Origin: CAVXEH01 sp963805645
Lineage (GTDB): Bacteria > Chloroflexota > Limnocylindria > QHBO01
Reading direction: 5' to 3'
Length of the DNA stretch: 64,000 bases
Assembly: GCA_963805645.1 (NCBI GenBank)
Contig: CAWDVA010000005.1
Span: 381,519 to 445,518 of the forward strand
In this document: piece after piece, positions 63,801 to 64,000 of the stretch
Position numbering within the stretch: position 1 is the stretch's first letter
How the letters are laid out: each line of letters opens with the position of its first letter
Notes under the pieces: model-generated
What the model was told of the DNA's origin: nothing
What the model saw: the letters and a program-made list of their open reading frames with translations, nothing else
The model's database searches: none
Program-made: the position numbers and the translations under genes

Positions 63801-64000
63801 GGCCGGCTCGTCGATGCGGGCGTTGATGAACGTCGATGAGGTGCCGTTGCTGTAGCTGCCGATCTCGAAGGTATTGGCCCCGGCCCCTGTGGCGCCGCTG
63901 GCGGCGCCCAGTGCGGCCAACTGACCATCCACGAAGACCTTGCCCACCGAACCATCCCACGTCGCCGCCACGTGATACCAGCGTCCGGCGGTAGGCTTGA
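57815..64000 (-). pseudogene. Long Rhs/YD-repeat toxin protein, frameshifted; N-terminus off the right edge
   Basis: More than 2,050 residues. From the right edge: a LamG-like domain (AATWDGSVGKVFVDGQLAAL), a carbohydrate-binding-like beta domain, YD repeats, a second such beta domain, a second LamG (LSIEFWARSDGLLDGS), more YD repeats and the core end RYQGRLDISPDASQPLYDLG to LIDPDGH. The tip has a hydrophobic region and, in its last 85 residues, IVGEAKYTLGG and GTIVDSPGLELKAG, then SYQLRLQTYRALLQ, resembling a PD-(D/E)xK nuclease. One net base shift near 62105 breaks the frame between QISFSD and LYGANISKQK. Confidence 0.85.
58600..59179 (-). repeat. Rhs core-end and linker repeat, copy A (main gene)
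   Basis: The reference copy inside the long Rhs gene; it aligns gap-free with 56518-57097 and in part with 54885-55279. It spans the last part of the core, the IDPDGH boundary and 50 residues of linker. Confidence 0.9.

Noticed and set aside
53656..64000. CRISPR array
   Set aside because: The repeats here are long coding repeats of hundreds of bases, not short regular repeats with spacers. No CRISPR-like periodicity was seen anywhere in the window.

Overview
The window is a dense, GC-rich bacterial chromosome segment. Many genes start with GTG or TTG, and genes are often coupled by 4-base ATGA or GTGA overlaps. Several single genes have a TAnnnT -10 box only 6-10 bases before the start codon, which suggests leaderless transcripts. 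Gene content (NAD-type isocitrate dehydrogenase, split propionyl-CoA carboxylase, cytochrome bd, complete xylose module) fits a free-living aerobic heterotroph. A Chloroflexota (Limnocylindria-like) or deep actinobacterial origin is plausible, but this is inference: no rRNA or marker protein in the window settles it. Three genes are broken by single-base frameshifts (cydD, a large secreted protein, the long Rhs protein), so either base-level assembly errors or real decay must be kept in mind.

Left part (1-13 kb): central metabolism. sdhC-sdhD-sdhA (minus) and icd lie opposite sucC-sucD, covering four steps of the TCA cycle. Next come methylmalonyl-CoA epimerase and mutase, then biotin carrier, biotin carboxylase and carboxyltransferase. 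Together these convert propionyl-CoA to succinyl-CoA, which feeds sucCD and sdh. A CAT-anticodon tRNA sits 20 bases upstream of the carboxyltransferase. parA-parB follow, preceded by a DnaA-box-like site and a 16-bp inverted repeat.

13-25.5 kb: a respiration and stress block. It holds small hypotheticals, a lipoprotein, a hemerythrin, a Dps ferritin, a PadR regulator with a His/Trp-rich partner, the cytochrome bd operon cydA-cydB-cydD-cydC (cydD frameshifted), an AhpD-like protein and a solitary RnfD/UnbU-type membrane protein.

25.6-37.7 kb: a xylose module. xylA-xylB face an xylFHG-type transporter, and a ROK repressor follows. A short-chain dehydrogenase, a Gfo/Idh dehydrogenase, an ASPIC/UnbV FG-GAP protein and an aldose 1-epimerase complete the block. 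A shared 21-bp motif before xylA and before the ROK gene probably is the repressor site.

37.8-46.8 kb: small membrane proteins, an XRE regulator, zwf, an orphan OmpR-type regulator with a degenerate receiver, a DUF3494 ice-binding-like surface protein, a DUF2254 membrane protein, a short-chain dehydrogenase and a VKOR-like protein. Three intergenic regions here carry the same arrangement of two CATG-centred half-palindromes 13 bp apart, an undescribed regulatory signal as far as I can tell.

47-64 kb: an accessory region. Two diverged copies of a zinc-ribbon coding segment flank a giant secreted protein (HExxH, calcium-type repeats, Ig-like domains) and two lipoproteins. It ends in a polymorphic-toxin locus: one long Rhs/YD-repeat protein (runs off the right edge) followed by two orphan Rhs C-terminal cassettes. 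Each cassette repeats the end of the Rhs core and carries its own tip and a following candidate immunity gene. This array is the most interesting system in the window.
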